Positions 35,557 through 44,758 are shown, counted from the stretch's first letter. The stretch is DNA of 64,000 nucleotides from Methylophaga sp. (GCF_009711715.1 NZ_VENF01000014.1:1-64000), one strand, 5' to 3'. Notes: a model not told the origin generated them from the sequence alone. A program made the numbers and translations.

Positions 35557-36438
35557 TTAAATCTGTGCCAGTAAACGATCAATCATTGATTCGGCCTGAC
35601 CCAGATAGCCACCGCCGAATAGATTCAGATGGTTAATAATATGATAGAGATTATAAAGGGTTTTGCGTGTCTGATAACCGCTGTCGACCGGGTATTCTGC
35701 ATGGTAGGCGGCAAAGAAATCTCCGCCGAAGCCGCCGAATAACTCGGTCATCGCCAGATCAGCCTCACGGTCACCATAATAACAGGCCGGGTCAAAAATC
35801 ACCGGATTACCATGGTCATCTGCAGCGGCATTGCCTCCCCACAAGTCTCCATGCAGCAGGGCCGGTTCGGGGTCATGATCCGCCAGCAGTTTATCCAGAT
35901 TAACCAGCAGTTTCTCGCCCTGGCTTTGCAATCGACCGCCAAAGCCGTTACCGGCCGCAAACTGTAGCTGTTGTCCTAGTCGTTCATCGCGCCAGAAACT
36001 GAGCCAGTTATTTTTTTGATCGTTGATTTGGGGCGTACTGCCGATGGTGTTATTCATATGCCAGCCGAAATAAGGCTGCGGCGCCCGGTGCATTCTGGCC
36101 AACTGTTCACCCAGCAATGCGGTTGCACCGCCGCGCAGGCTTCCCAGCGGGATATATTCCAGTGCCAGATAGCTATGCCCATCGGCGACACCATAGCCAA
36201 TGACTTCCGGCACCCGCACTGAGTTGGTTGCCCGCATTTCGTGCAGACCATGCGCTTCGGCTTCAAACATCGAGGCTAACTGAGGGCTGTTGACCTTGAT
36301 GAAATAGGAGACTGAACCGTTGTCGAGCCGGAATGCCGAATTGATACAGCCACCACCGATACTGGTGACCTTGGCATTGTTCAGATTCTTGCCGGTGGCC
36401 TTTTCAATCTCGCTGATAATCGAACTGAATTGTGCCAT
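35557..36438 (-). CDS. Fructosamine/ribulosamine 3-kinase family protein
   Basis: The protein has 293 residues and an aminoglycoside-phosphotransferase-like fold: GGGCINSAFRL (nucleotide loop), YFIKVN (lysine), catalytic LLHGDLWGGN near residue 195 and metal-binding IFDPACYYGDREADLAM. Bacterial members phosphorylate ribulosamines and erythrulosamines on glycated proteins, destabilising the sugar adduct for repair. It was followed directly by the phosphatase gene before the element inserted, and rpiA is divergent upstream; both fit ribose 5-phosphate glycation repair. Family certain, substrate inferred. Confidence 0.92.
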   Translation of the reverse strand: MAQFSSIISEIEKATGKNLNNAKVTSIGGGCINSAFRLDNGSVSYFIKVNSPQLASMFEAEAHGLHEMRATNSVRVPEVIGYGVADGHSYLALEYIPLGSLRGGATALLGEQLARMHRAPQPYFGWHMNNTIGSTPQINDQKNNWLSFWRDERLGQQLQFAAGNGFGGRLQSQGEKLLVNLDKLLADHDPEPALLHGDLWGGNAAADDHGNPVIFDPACYYGDREADLAMTELFGGFGGDFFAAYHAEYPVDSGYQTRKTLYNLYHIINHLNLFGGGYLGQAESMIDRLLAQI

Positions 36439-36592
36439 GATAAATTCCTGTTTTATTTAGGGGCCATGCTGCTTTTCTCCCCGCCCGGGGGCAGGGTCAG
36501 CTGGACATCGCCTGTCTGGGTGTTAAGCTGAGCTTACATTCTGCCAAGACCAAGGTGCCGCTTCAATGCAGGCGTTCAAAAGGAGGTTGTAT

Positions 36593-37291
36593 ATGACAGC
36601 AGAAAAAACGATGAATCCCAAGCAACGAGTGGCTGTTCACGCAGCAAACCTAGTCGAAGCCGGCATGATCGTCGGGCTGGGCACGGGCTCTACGGCGAAC
36701 CTCTTTATTGAGGCACTGGCCAAGCGCAACCGTACTGAAAATCTCAATGTCACTACAGTCAGCAGTTCGGCGATTAGTGCCATCAAGGCCAAAGAGGCCG
36801 GTCTGCCGGTGATATCCATCGATTCATTAGATGAACTCGATCTTTATGTCGACGGCGCGGATGAGGTGACAGCCGACTTAACTCTGCTTAAAGGACGGGG
36901 ACAGGATCTGGTCAGAGAGAAGCTGCTGGCAACTGCAGCCGATCAGTTTTATGTCATGGTCGATGAGAGCAAACTGGTGGAATTTATCGGCGAGAAGTCC
37001 CCGATACCGGTCGAGGTCATGCCTGATGCCTGGAAGCTGGTTTTTAATCAACTCAAGCAACAGGGCGGTCGTGGTGACTTAAGGCTCAATGCCAGCGGTG
37101 ATAATGTGGCCGTGACAGCGCACGGCTGTCTGGTGCTGGATATGAAGTTCGAACATGTCGACAGCCTGGAACTGACTATGATCCTCGATACCATACCTGG
37201 TGTTGTGGAACACGGCATCTTCAGTGAACTTGCCACCGCCGTCTTTATCGGCGGCGACACGGAAGTGGAAGAGCATTGGCGCGACAGATAA
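36593..37291 (+). CDS. rpiA: Ribose-5-phosphate isomerase A
   Basis: The protein has 232 residues from the ATG at 36593, which follows AGGAGG at 36581-36586; an earlier in-frame ATG at 36566 lacks such a site. Motifs: IVGLGTGSTANLFIEAL (phosphate loop), LDLYVDGADEVT (catalytic Asp), LKGRGQDLVREKLLA (catalytic Lys/Glu area), DTIPGVVEHGIF. It interconverts ribose 5-phosphate and ribulose 5-phosphate in the pentose phosphate pathway. Divergent from the kinase gene with a shared 155-base control region. Confidence 0.96.
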   Translation: MTAEKTMNPKQRVAVHAANLVEAGMIVGLGTGSTANLFIEALAKRNRTENLNVTTVSSSAISAIKAKEAGLPVISIDSLDELDLYVDGADEVTADLTLLKGRGQDLVREKLLATAADQFYVMVDESKLVEFIGEKSPIPVEVMPDAWKLVFNQLKQQGGRGDLRLNASGDNVAVTAHGCLVLDMKFEHVDSLELTMILDTIPGVVEHGIFSELATAVFIGGDTEVEEHWRDR

Positions 37292-37302
37292 TTCAGTTAA
37301 AT

Positions 37303-37476
37303 CAGAGGCACAGAGGGCACAAAGACAATAACAGCTGTTCATGCGGCTTGGTTTTGTATCGTTCTTGCGTAACCAGGGCTAGATGGAATTTAGCTAAAGA
37401 AACAAGCGTCAACTGACCCAAGCTCTCAAGTATTCACGGCGGCTAACCAGGTTAAAAGCTCTGTGCCTCTGTAGTT
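37303..37476. repeat. Inverted pair of an interspersed CAGAGGCACAGAG repeat
   Basis: CAGAGGCACAGAGGGCAC begins at 37303. The complementary arm CTCTGTGCCTCTG lies at 37459-37471. The pair sits between convergent rpiA and the peroxiredoxin gene, so it could form a long-range stem of about 13 bp. A third copy lies at 39232-39258. The rest of the gap holds no gene. Confidence 0.5.
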
Positions 37477-37487
37477 GATAGCAATGC

Positions 37488-38000
37488 TTATTTTTTCAGT
37501 TCTTCCAGGATGGTTTCGGCTTTGGAACGGCCGAACTCACCAGAGCCTTCAACGCCGATATATTTCACTACACCGTCTTCAACGATCATCGCGAACCGGT
37601 AGCAACGAATACCCATGCCCCCACCGCTCATATCCCGGTCAAGGCCCAGTGCTTTGGTGTATTCAGCACTGCCATCCGCCATCATCCGTACTTTACCTTC
37701 AACATTGTTTTCACGGCCCCAGGAAGCCATGACAAAAGCGTCATTCACCGCCATACACCAGATTTCATCAGCACCGGCCGCTTTAATTTCATCAGCATGT
37801 TTAACAAAACCGGGTAAGTGCTCGGCAGAACATAAGGGGGTGAAGGCACCGGGGACGCCGAAAATCACTACGGTTTTACCTTTCACCATCTCACCGACAT
37901 CCTTGGCCTCTGGTTTCAATGGGCAACCGTTTTCCGGATCAAAACCGATGCTTTCGCTTAATTTGCCTGCAGGCAGGGTTTGTCCAACTTCGATAGTCAT
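37488..38000 (-). CDS. Peroxiredoxin (Prx5-like, AhpC/TSA superfamily)
   Basis: The 170-residue protein from ATG 38000 has AGGAG upstream; a 24-residue N-terminal extension is rejected. The peroxidatic cysteine lies in FGVPGAFTPLCSAEHLPGF, the Prx5-type PGAFTPxCS motif near residue 50, with the supporting arginine in the later GIRCYRFAM region. An additional Cys in NGCPLKP and in GIRCYR could serve as resolving residues. It reduces peroxides using thiol donors. No glutaredoxin domain is fused. Confidence 0.9.
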   Translation of the reverse strand: MTIEVGQTLPAGKLSESIGFDPENGCPLKPEAKDVGEMVKGKTVVIFGVPGAFTPLCSAEHLPGFVKHADEIKAAGADEIWCMAVNDAFVMASWGRENNVEGKVRMMADGSAEYTKALGLDRDMSGGGMGIRCYRFAMIVEDGVVKYIGVEGSGEFGRSKAETILEELKK

Positions 38001-38157
38001 AACCGGCTCCTTAAAATATTGAGTAGAAAACAACATTAGCATAAGGCAGGCAAACTCAGATAAAAACACCATGATTAAAGGGGTTTTGTCAGTTTGGTTT
38101 TCATTGCCTCAGTCGTTATCATGATTTGCAATATTTAATAATTAAGGAATGTAATCC

Positions 38158-39165
38158 ATGGCTGAACAACTTCGTTGGGGAATTCTTGGGGCGGCCCGGG
38201 TCAATGACAAACTGATGCCGGCGATCGTCGAGGCAGATAATGCCAAACTGGTGGCGATTGCCAGTCGCCGGCCGGGCGCAGCTGCAGAGACTTTGCAAAA
38301 GCATGCGCCCAATGAAACCGATGCCGAGGCGCTGGATGATCCCCAAGCGCTGCTGGCGCGAGAGGACATTGATGCTATTTATCTGCCCATGGCCAATGAG
38401 GAGCATGCCGAGTGGGCGCTTAAGGCTATTGATCATGGCAAACATGTACTGATTGAAAAACCCATGGCGCTGAAAGTGGCAGACATCGATGCGATTGATG
38501 CTGCGGCCAGGGCCAATAACGTGACGGTAATGGAAGGTTTTATGTACCGATTTCATACCCAGCATGACTTTGTCAGAGACCTGATTGACTCCGGAAAAAT
38601 CGGCGAGGTGCGTACTGTCAAAACGGCCTTTGCTTTTCCGATGAAACCCGCGCGCCTGTACCGCATTAATCGCAATATTGCCAATGGTGGCGGGGCGATG
38701 TGGGATATCGGCCCTTATGCCGTGCATACCGCACGTCACTGGTTTGATAATGAGCCGGTCGCAGCGACTGCCATGGCCAAGCTCAATGAACATGGTGCGG
38801 ATGTCAGCCTCAGCGGTATTTTTGATTTTGGTGATGGTCGTTACGGTCACTTTGAAATGAGCTTTGAACATGCCCGTCGCAGTGTTTACGAAATTATCGG
38901 GACCAAAGGCGGTATTACCTGCCACACTGTCTGGCTGCCTCATGATGAACAGCCGCTGATTTCCTACTGGACCGATGCTGGCGAGTCAGAAACGGTGTCT
39001 TTGCCGATGGCCAATCATTTCAACCGTGAAATCGAACATTTCTCCGATTGCATTCTGAATAATACAGCGCCGTTTCTGAGCATGGCTGATGCCCGCGGTA
39101 ACTGTGCGGCCATCAATGCAGCGCTGCAGTCGGTCAGCGAAGGTAAAACTATCAAAATCAGCTGA
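38158..39165 (+). CDS. Gfo/Idh/MocA family NAD(P)-dependent oxidoreductase
   Basis: The protein has 335 residues. The Rossmann N-terminus is LRWGILGAARVNDKLMPAI, then YLPMANEEHAEWALKAIDHGKHVLIEKPMAL with the conserved EKP catalytic lysine near residue 100. The C-terminal domain has GGGAMWDIGPYAVHTARHWF, including the Asp/His typical of the family. Such enzymes oxidise or reduce sugars, inositols or related compounds; the substrate is unknown. AAGGA lies upstream of the ATG. No obvious pathway partner nearby. Confidence 0.9.
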   Translation: MAEQLRWGILGAARVNDKLMPAIVEADNAKLVAIASRRPGAAAETLQKHAPNETDAEALDDPQALLAREDIDAIYLPMANEEHAEWALKAIDHGKHVLIEKPMALKVADIDAIDAAARANNVTVMEGFMYRFHTQHDFVRDLIDSGKIGEVRTVKTAFAFPMKPARLYRINRNIANGGGAMWDIGPYAVHTARHWFDNEPVAATAMAKLNEHGADVSLSGIFDFGDGRYGHFEMSFEHARRSVYEIIGTKGGITCHTVWLPHDEQPLISYWTDAGESETVSLPMANHFNREIEHFSDCILNNTAPFLSMADARGNCAAINAALQSVSEGKTIKIS

Positions 39166-39231
39166 TACTTTCCTGTAGGTCGGGTTGTTTAGTCATTGAA
39201 CGCCGCTTAATCTGCGGATCAGCTGAATGCT

Positions 39232-39258
39232 TGGTGTCCTCTGCCTCTGTGGTTAATC
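39232..39258. repeat. Third copy of the CAGAGGCACAGAG-type repeat
   Basis: TGTCCTCTGCCTCTGTGGTTAA, read on the minus strand TTAACCACAGAGGCAGAGGAC, is related to the pair at 37303 and 37459. It lies in the gap between convergent genes. Confidence 0.4.
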
Positions 39259-39262
39259 ATGA

Positions 39263-39466
39263 CTAGCGGAAGAGGTTGATAATGATTGTCAGCACAATGC
39301 TGATAACTGCCATGGAGGTGATGGGGATAAAAATCCGGCTATTGCCTTTCTGGATATTAATATCACCGGGCAGATTGCCGAACCAGCTTAAAAGCCAGGG
39401 GGCGAACTGCCAGATAAGCCCTAGTGCGATCAGAACCAATCCGATGATGATGAACACTTTTGCCAT
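39263..39466 (-). CDS. DUF2905 family small membrane protein
   Basis: The 67-residue protein has two membrane segments (residues 4-22 and 47-66). Between them is the family motif WFGNLPGDINIQKGNSRIFIPITSM. Unknown function, widespread in bacteria. Its start overlaps the stop of the radical SAM gene by one base. Confidence 0.9.
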   Translation of the reverse strand: MAKVFIIIGLVLIALGLIWQFAPWLLSWFGNLPGDINIQKGNSRIFIPITSMAVISIVLTIIINLFR

Positions 39467-40527
39467 CAGAATAAATCCATTTGCTGTGGGTGAGGACGGA
39501 ACAGGTCGCTGTTGAGCGGTGTTGACCGTTGATTCAGACCCTGTTTGCTGATGGCCCGCTTGAAGCGCTGGTTGATCATGTCTGCATAGAATCCCTGACC
39601 CTGCAGGCGGTGGCCAAAACGCGGATCATTGGTTTTGCCACCGCGGCTGTCGCGAATGCGGTTCATCACATGCTCGGCTTTGCCGGGGTAGTGATCATGC
39701 AGCCAGTTTTCAAATAAATCGCTGACTTCACGGGGCAGGCGCAGCAGAATAAAGCCCGCCGATTGAGCACCGGCTTCTGCACAGGCCTCGATTATCTGTT
39801 CCAGTTCGGTATCGGTCAGAACCGGAATGACCGGGGCTATCAATACATTGACCGGGATACCGGCCTGTCTCAGTGCGGAAATGGCTTGCAGACGGCGCTG
39901 TGGACTGCTGGCCCGGGGTTCCAGCTTACGGGCCAGGTTTTTATCCAGCGTGGTGATCGAGATATTGACCTTCACCAGCCGGTCTGCCGCGAGACGCGCC
40001 AGAATATCAATATCACGCTCGACCAGTGCAGACTTGGTCACTATGGTGCAGGGATGTCTGAAGGTCTCCAATACCTCGAGAATTTGACGGGTAATCAGGT
40101 ACTGCCGTTCTATGGGCTGATAGGGATCGGTATTGGCGCCGAGAGAAATCGGTGAACACTGGTATGAAGCGGCCATCAGTTCTTTTTGAAGCAGCGCGGC
40201 TGCATCGGGCTTGGCGGTGAGTTTGGTTTCAAAATCCAGACCTGGCGACAGTCCGAGATAAGCGTGAGAGGGGCGTGCGAAACAATAAATGCAACCGTGC
40301 TCACAGCCGCGGTAGGCATTGATTGACTGGGTGAAAGGAAGGTCAGGCGAGTTGTTGCGGGTGATGATGGTCCGTGGCGCTTCCAGGGATACTTCAGTGG
40401 GAAGTGGGACCAGTTCTTTCTCCTGAAACCAGCCGTCATTGATTTGCTCGCGCTCGAATTCGCTGAAGCGGCTGTCCCTGTTATCTAATGTTCCGCGTCC
40501 TTTAACTGTTTTGACAAAATCCTGCAT
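39466..40527 (-). CDS. PA0069-family radical SAM protein
   Basis: The 353-residue protein has the cluster motif GCEHGCIYCFARPSH (C-x3-C-x2-C) near residue 75. SINAYRGCEHGC and the following SHAYLGLSPGLDFETKL match the SPL-like/Rv2578c/PA0069 group of radical SAM proteins. These resemble spore photoproduct lyase but their reaction is unknown. The N-terminal KGRGTLDN segment is also conserved. Start overlaps the SIMPL gene stop by one base, forming a small operon. Confidence 0.9.
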   Translation of the reverse strand: MQDFVKTVKGRGTLDNRDSRFSEFEREQINDGWFQEKELVPLPTEVSLEAPRTIITRNNSPDLPFTQSINAYRGCEHGCIYCFARPSHAYLGLSPGLDFETKLTAKPDAAALLQKELMAASYQCSPISLGANTDPYQPIERQYLITRQILEVLETFRHPCTIVTKSALVERDIDILARLAADRLVKVNISITTLDKNLARKLEPRASSPQRRLQAISALRQAGIPVNVLIAPVIPVLTDTELEQIIEACAEAGAQSAGFILLRLPREVSDLFENWLHDHYPGKAEHVMNRIRDSRGGKTNDPRFGHRLQGQGFYADMINQRFKRAISKQGLNQRSTPLNSDLFRPHPQQMDLF

Positions 40528-41246
40528 CAGTCCGACAGATAATATTCAATAGTCGAAACGACTCTGACCTTTTTGATATGCGGGGTATTATTGTCACGCG
40601 GATTGATGCTGAATTGCCCCTGCGAGGCACGGCGGATTTTGCCCAGTCGGCTGTCCGAGTCCTGGGCAAACTTCTGCGCGACTTCTCTGGCTTTGCGGGT
40701 GGCATCTTCGATCATCGCCGGTTTGACTTCATTGAGACGGGTAAACAGATATTCGGTCTGTGACTGATAGTTGTTACCACTCAGCACAATACCCTGTTTG
40801 CCCAGCTCTGAGAGTTTGCCCATGGTTTGACGCACAGTGTCGATGGCTTCTGAATACACCGTTACGGTCTGCATGCCGGTATAACGAAATTCAGCCCTGT
40901 CCTGATTACCATATTGCTGAGCTGATTTGTCGGTAATTGCCGGTGTGCCGATAGTCATATCCTCACGCTCAATGCCCTGGTCAGTCAGGAAAGTGATGAT
41001 AGTGCGGGTATTGGTATCGATGTCCTGATACAGGGAGGGCAGATCATTGCTGGCCAGCGTGAACTGAATTGGCCAGATCACCACATCAGCAGTGAATTCC
41101 TCTTCTGCCAGACCCTTCACCGTCACCGAACGCTCATATTCTTTAACGTCGATGGCGGCATTCCCGACCAGCCAGCCCAGCCCGGTCAGGCCCAGAAAAA
41201 CACCCAGCGCCATAATCAGTGCATTGAATCTGTCGGCATTCTGCAT
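40527..41246 (-). CDS. SIMPL domain protein (DUF541), membrane-anchored
   Basis: The 239-residue protein has an N-terminal membrane segment (about residues 8-28). It is followed by a SIMPL domain: YERSVTVKGLAEEEFTADVVIWPI at the start and the C-terminal LGKIRRASQGQFSINP. SIMPL proteins are periplasmic and linked to stress resistance in a few cases; the role is not defined. Overlaps the radical SAM gene by one base. Confidence 0.88.
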   Translation of the reverse strand: MQNADRFNALIMALGVFLGLTGLGWLVGNAAIDVKEYERSVTVKGLAEEEFTADVVIWPIQFTLASNDLPSLYQDIDTNTRTIITFLTDQGIEREDMTIGTPAITDKSAQQYGNQDRAEFRYTGMQTVTVYSEAIDTVRQTMGKLSELGKQGIVLSGNNYQSQTEYLFTRLNEVKPAMIEDATRKAREVAQKFAQDSDSRLGKIRRASQGQFSINPRDNNTPHIKKVRVVSTIEYYLSD

Positions 41247-41286
41247 AGCGGCCTCCAGTAAAATCAGGGTTTGATTCTAACAGTTG

Positions 41287-42279
41287 TTAATGCTTGCGGG
41301 AAAAATGTTCGCGGGCATAGGCGACACGTTGCGCTACATTCATTTTATGCTTGTTGCCCAGTGCTTCAATCTGTCGCAGGCGAGGCACCAGCCCTTCGCC
41401 ATTGGCGACCTGAATGCTGAGGCCGGGACGCGCATTCAGTTCCAGCAGCATCGGCCCCTTTTGCCGATCCAGCACAATATCCGTGCCCAGATAGCCGAGA
41501 CCGGACATTTCATAGCAGGACGCGGCCAGTGTGAGCAATTGTTCCCAGTGCGGTACTTGCAGGCTGAGCAAGTTGGTGCCGGTGTCAGGATGCAGCAATA
41601 TCGGCCGATCAAACTGGACGGCCCGTACGGCACTGCCATCGCCGATATCCAGACCGACACCTACTGCGCCCTGATGAAGATTGGCCTTGCCATTGGAGTC
41701 TGAAGTCGACAGCCGCATCATCGCCATCACCGGAAAACCTTTGAAAACAATCACCCGGGTGTCCGGCACACCTTCGTAGGTATAACCGGTAAAACAGTCA
41801 TCAAACTCAATCAGGCTTTCAATGATGGCAACGTCAGCACGGCCTCCCAATGAAAACAAACCAGCCAGAATATTAGAGACATGACGCTCCAGATCACCGA
41901 TGCTGGCGATCTGGCCGTTAGTCTTGTGATAGCCCAGATCATCGCGGCGGGTGATAACCATGATGCCTTTACCGCCGCTGCCGTGAGCCGGTTTGATGCA
42001 AAAGCCGGGAATATCAGCAATCAGCTTACCCAGATCGTTGACTTCGTGCTGCTCACGAATGACGCCCAGTAAATCAGGTGCGGTGATACCGGCTTCCAGT
42101 ACCATCCGTTTGGTCTGCAGTTTGTCATCCACCAGCGGATAAAGACGCCGCGGATTATAGCGACTGATATAGGAAATATTGCGTCGGTTCATACCCAGCA
42201 CGCCTTTCTTGGCAAGTTTGCTGGGATGGACGTAGCGTTCGCGGATTTCCTTGAACCAGTTCAGCAGGGGGCCACTCAT
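41287..42279 (-). CDS. Alpha-L-glutamate ligase-like ATP-grasp protein
   Basis: The 330-residue RimK-like ATP-grasp enzyme has an N-terminal conserved GMNRRNISYISRYNPRRLYPLVDDK, the ATP-binding FCIKPAHGSGGKGIMVI, and the metal-binding LLELNARPGLSIQVAN near the C-terminus. It is expected to join amino acids or peptides through an amide bond. It overlaps the transglutaminase-like membrane gene by one base and belongs with the protease gene beyond it, a trio conserved together in many gammaproteobacteria. Substrate unknown. Confidence 0.87.
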   Translation of the reverse strand: MSGPLLNWFKEIRERYVHPSKLAKKGVLGMNRRNISYISRYNPRRLYPLVDDKLQTKRMVLEAGITAPDLLGVIREQHEVNDLGKLIADIPGFCIKPAHGSGGKGIMVITRRDDLGYHKTNGQIASIGDLERHVSNILAGLFSLGGRADVAIIESLIEFDDCFTGYTYEGVPDTRVIVFKGFPVMAMMRLSTSDSNGKANLHQGAVGVGLDIGDGSAVRAVQFDRPILLHPDTGTNLLSLQVPHWEQLLTLAASCYEMSGLGYLGTDIVLDRQKGPMLLELNARPGLSIQVANGEGLVPRLRQIEALGNKHKMNVAQRVAYAREHFSRKH

Positions 42280-43787
42280 TATTTATCCTCGACCATGGGC
42301 TTGAAGCGCTTCAGCTCCAGCAAACGGTAACCGGTGTAGTTACCGGCCATCAGCACCAGCGCCATCAGGACCAGTTGCAGGCCAAGGTAGTTGAAGGTCA
42401 GGTGGCGGATAAGCTCGTTGTTCATTGCAAGGTAGGCCAGTACGGCTACCAGCAGTGAGCCGCCACCCTGAATGACAACCTGGTGCGGCCCTTCTTCCTC
42501 CCACAGGATCGACATGCGTTCAATAGTCCAGGCAAGAATAATCATCGGGAAGAAAGTGACCTTCATGCCTTCGGTGAGGCCCAGTTTGTAAGCGATAATC
42601 GAGAACAGAGCAATCATCCCTATTACCATGATGATGACTGCCGATATTCGAGCCACTAAGAGCAGATTGAGGTAGGACAGATAGGAACGAATCATCAGGC
42701 CCATACCGACGATTAGCAGGAAGCCGATCAGGCCAGTGAGAAGACTGGTCTGAATAAAGGCGAGGGCAATCAGCACCGGCATAAAGGTGCCTGAGGTTTT
42801 GATACCGACCAGGATCCGCATCAGCACAACGACAAGGACCCCAACCGGGATCAGCAGAATACCCTTGAACAGGGTTTGTTCTTCCAGAGGCAGTGTGTAG
42901 AGCGAGAAGTTGAGCAGCTCGCTCTCGGAAAATTTCTGGTTCAGGGCAACGCTGAAGGGCTGTTCCTGCTCGATCATTGAGAAGGTAACCATTGAGTTTC
43001 GACCGCCGATGACTTCCAGCACCGGCCCGGAATGGTATTCCCACAGCAGCAGGTTATCAGGGCGCCCTTGCTCACCGGATTCCGGATTGAACAGTTTGTA
43101 CTCTTCACCGTCAAACACCTGTATATAATCAATCAGTTCCTGACGGCGGCGACCGTCTTCCAAAGCCAGGGCATGGACTGCCCGTGCCGGAACACCGGCC
43201 TGCTGCAGTAATTGCACCACCCAGTTAATCTGCGGCTTGAGTTGAGCCAGCAGTTCCGCATTCTGGGTCTGATTCTGGAATTCCAGAATCAGCTCACGCG
43301 CCAGGGTGAAAGGTGTGGAAGAACGTTCCTGAGCTCTGTCCAGCAATTGTTTTGCTGCGGTCGCGTAAGGTTCTTTTTCAATATTGACTTTGAGTTCCGG
43401 CGGCTGACTCGGCTTAGGTGGCACGGCATAAGGATCCAGCAGCATATCAACCCGGTAGTACAAAGCCTGTTCGCCTCTGGCCTGACGAATAGACCATTCT
43501 GCCCGCTGACCGCCATTTTCCTTTTCGGTGTAGGCGAGTCCGTAACCGGGGCTGGCAGTGTGCTGGCTGAGCTGGGTAAAGCCTGGTTGCGTACTGGGAA
43601 TGGCGAGTGAGGCCAGCACTTCGCCACCCGTAGCTTCAAACTCAACTTTGGCTTCTATTGACCATGTCTGACGTTTTTCGCCCGGCAGCCACGGAATGTC
43701 GTATGTGTAGTGACGATGAAGGCTGAGACTGATACCGGCAATAATGAGCAAGCCAACCAGCAGATAAAACGGTTTGCGGGATGCCAT
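42279..43787 (-). CDS. Inactive transglutaminase-like domain fused to 7-TM membrane protein
   Basis: The protein has 502 residues. An N-terminal signal/anchor helix (about 7-24) leads to a periplasmic domain (residues ~30-260) with a transglutaminase-like fold lacking the catalytic triad. Seven membrane helices (about 290-490) follow. The domain pair matches the families described as inactive transglutaminase and its fused 7-TM region. Suggested roles are binding a peptide or envelope polymer for the ATP-grasp and protease partners; none is demonstrated. It lies 11 bases after the protease gene. Confidence 0.85.
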   Translation of the reverse strand: MASRKPFYLLVGLLIIAGISLSLHRHYTYDIPWLPGEKRQTWSIEAKVEFEATGGEVLASLAIPSTQPGFTQLSQHTASPGYGLAYTEKENGGQRAEWSIRQARGEQALYYRVDMLLDPYAVPPKPSQPPELKVNIEKEPYATAAKQLLDRAQERSSTPFTLARELILEFQNQTQNAELLAQLKPQINWVVQLLQQAGVPARAVHALALEDGRRRQELIDYIQVFDGEEYKLFNPESGEQGRPDNLLLWEYHSGPVLEVIGGRNSMVTFSMIEQEQPFSVALNQKFSESELLNFSLYTLPLEEQTLFKGILLIPVGVLVVVLMRILVGIKTSGTFMPVLIALAFIQTSLLTGLIGFLLIVGMGLMIRSYLSYLNLLLVARISAVIIMVIGMIALFSIIAYKLGLTEGMKVTFFPMIILAWTIERMSILWEEEGPHQVVIQGGGSLLVAVLAYLAMNNELIRHLTFNYLGLQLVLMALVLMAGNYTGYRLLELKRFKPMVEDK

Positions 43788-43798
43788 GTCGATGTCCT

Positions 43799-44644
43799 TT
43801 ATTGTTTCTTGGTTTTACTGACCGGTTTGGGTTGTTCTTTTCCGACTACAATTTCCGGTTTAGGCTGGATATTGCGTTTGGCGACATCAACCACTGCGAC
43901 ATCACGCAGGAATTCGCGTCCGAGGAGAATGGGATAGCTCATCTGAGTCCGGTCAGTGAGCGTGAATTCAGCGACTTCTGTCATTTTGCCGAGACGTACG
44001 GTCAGGGCGGCAACCGGGCGACGGTCCAGTTCCTGCGAGGAAGCCTGACGAATGCGGACGTAACGCACCAGCGGAGCTTCAATTTCATAACTGTCATCGG
44101 TGTCATCCGGCGACAAGCGGAAACGCACCCAGCGTTTGCCGTCTTTCTCAAACGGGGTGATATCCAATGCGCTGATGGATGAAGTCGTTGCGCCAGTGTC
44201 TATGCGTGCTTCATAAACCCGGTTCACCGCTTCAATCCATAGCCATTCTACGCGGCCAACCACGATTTTATTGCCGATATTGTTGACGCCGGCAACTGTT
44301 TCTGACGGTGGGGGGCAGGCTGCTGCCTTGGTTGCCTCTCTGGCTGCGGTTGGCGCGGCAACAACACTGGGTTTCCGGTCCAGTTTATCCTCGACAGAAG
44401 TCAGCTTGTTGTCGATTTCGCGTTGTTGTTTTTCGATCTTTTGCAGTTGCTCACTCTGCAGACTCTGACGAGCCTGCCATTTTTCACATTGCTGCGCCAT
44501 TGATTGCAACAGCCGTGTCTCCGTCTCGCTGAGTGCTATGTTGAGCTGCGTCTGAGTTAAAGTCGGTGCTGGAGGCGTACGGTTTACACAACCGCTGATA
44601 AGTAGGGTAGAGGCGAACAGACAGAAAGCAATCGGTCTAAACAT
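43799..44644 (-). CDS. Retropepsin-like (ATP-dependent zinc protease family) lipoprotein
   Basis: The protein has 281 residues from ATG 44644, preceded by AGGA; a longer start would add 10 residues before the signal. The lipobox is LLISGC with Cys near residue 19, then a coiled coil (about 45-90). The C-terminal aspartic-protease-like domain has ARIDTGATTSSISALD (retropepsin DTG) and YPILLGREFLRDVAVVD. Families with this domain were named zinc proteases but carry the DTG signature. Being a lipoprotein it acts in the periplasm, beside the transglutaminase-like membrane protein. Confidence 0.86.
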   Translation of the reverse strand: MFRPIAFCLFASTLLISGCVNRTPPAPTLTQTQLNIALSETETRLLQSMAQQCEKWQARQSLQSEQLQKIEKQQREIDNKLTSVEDKLDRKPSVVAAPTAAREATKAAACPPPSETVAGVNNIGNKIVVGRVEWLWIEAVNRVYEARIDTGATTSSISALDITPFEKDGKRWVRFRLSPDDTDDSYEIEAPLVRYVRIRQASSQELDRRPVAALTVRLGKMTEVAEFTLTDRTQMSYPILLGREFLRDVAVVDVAKRNIQPKPEIVVGKEQPKPVSKTKKQ

Positions 44645-44758
44645 GTGAATCCTGTAGATGAAAAGGCAGCACAAAATAACTACGTATTCTAGCAGAGTGT
44701 TTGGGATTAAAGCTGTGTCTTGATAGGAACTTTAGCAAATACTGCCAAGAGTTTCCTG

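Noticed and set aside
38119..38943. Long antisense frame across the Gfo/Idh/MocA gene
   Set aside because: It is the mirror of a well-conserved oxidoreductase gene, with no start context or family match.
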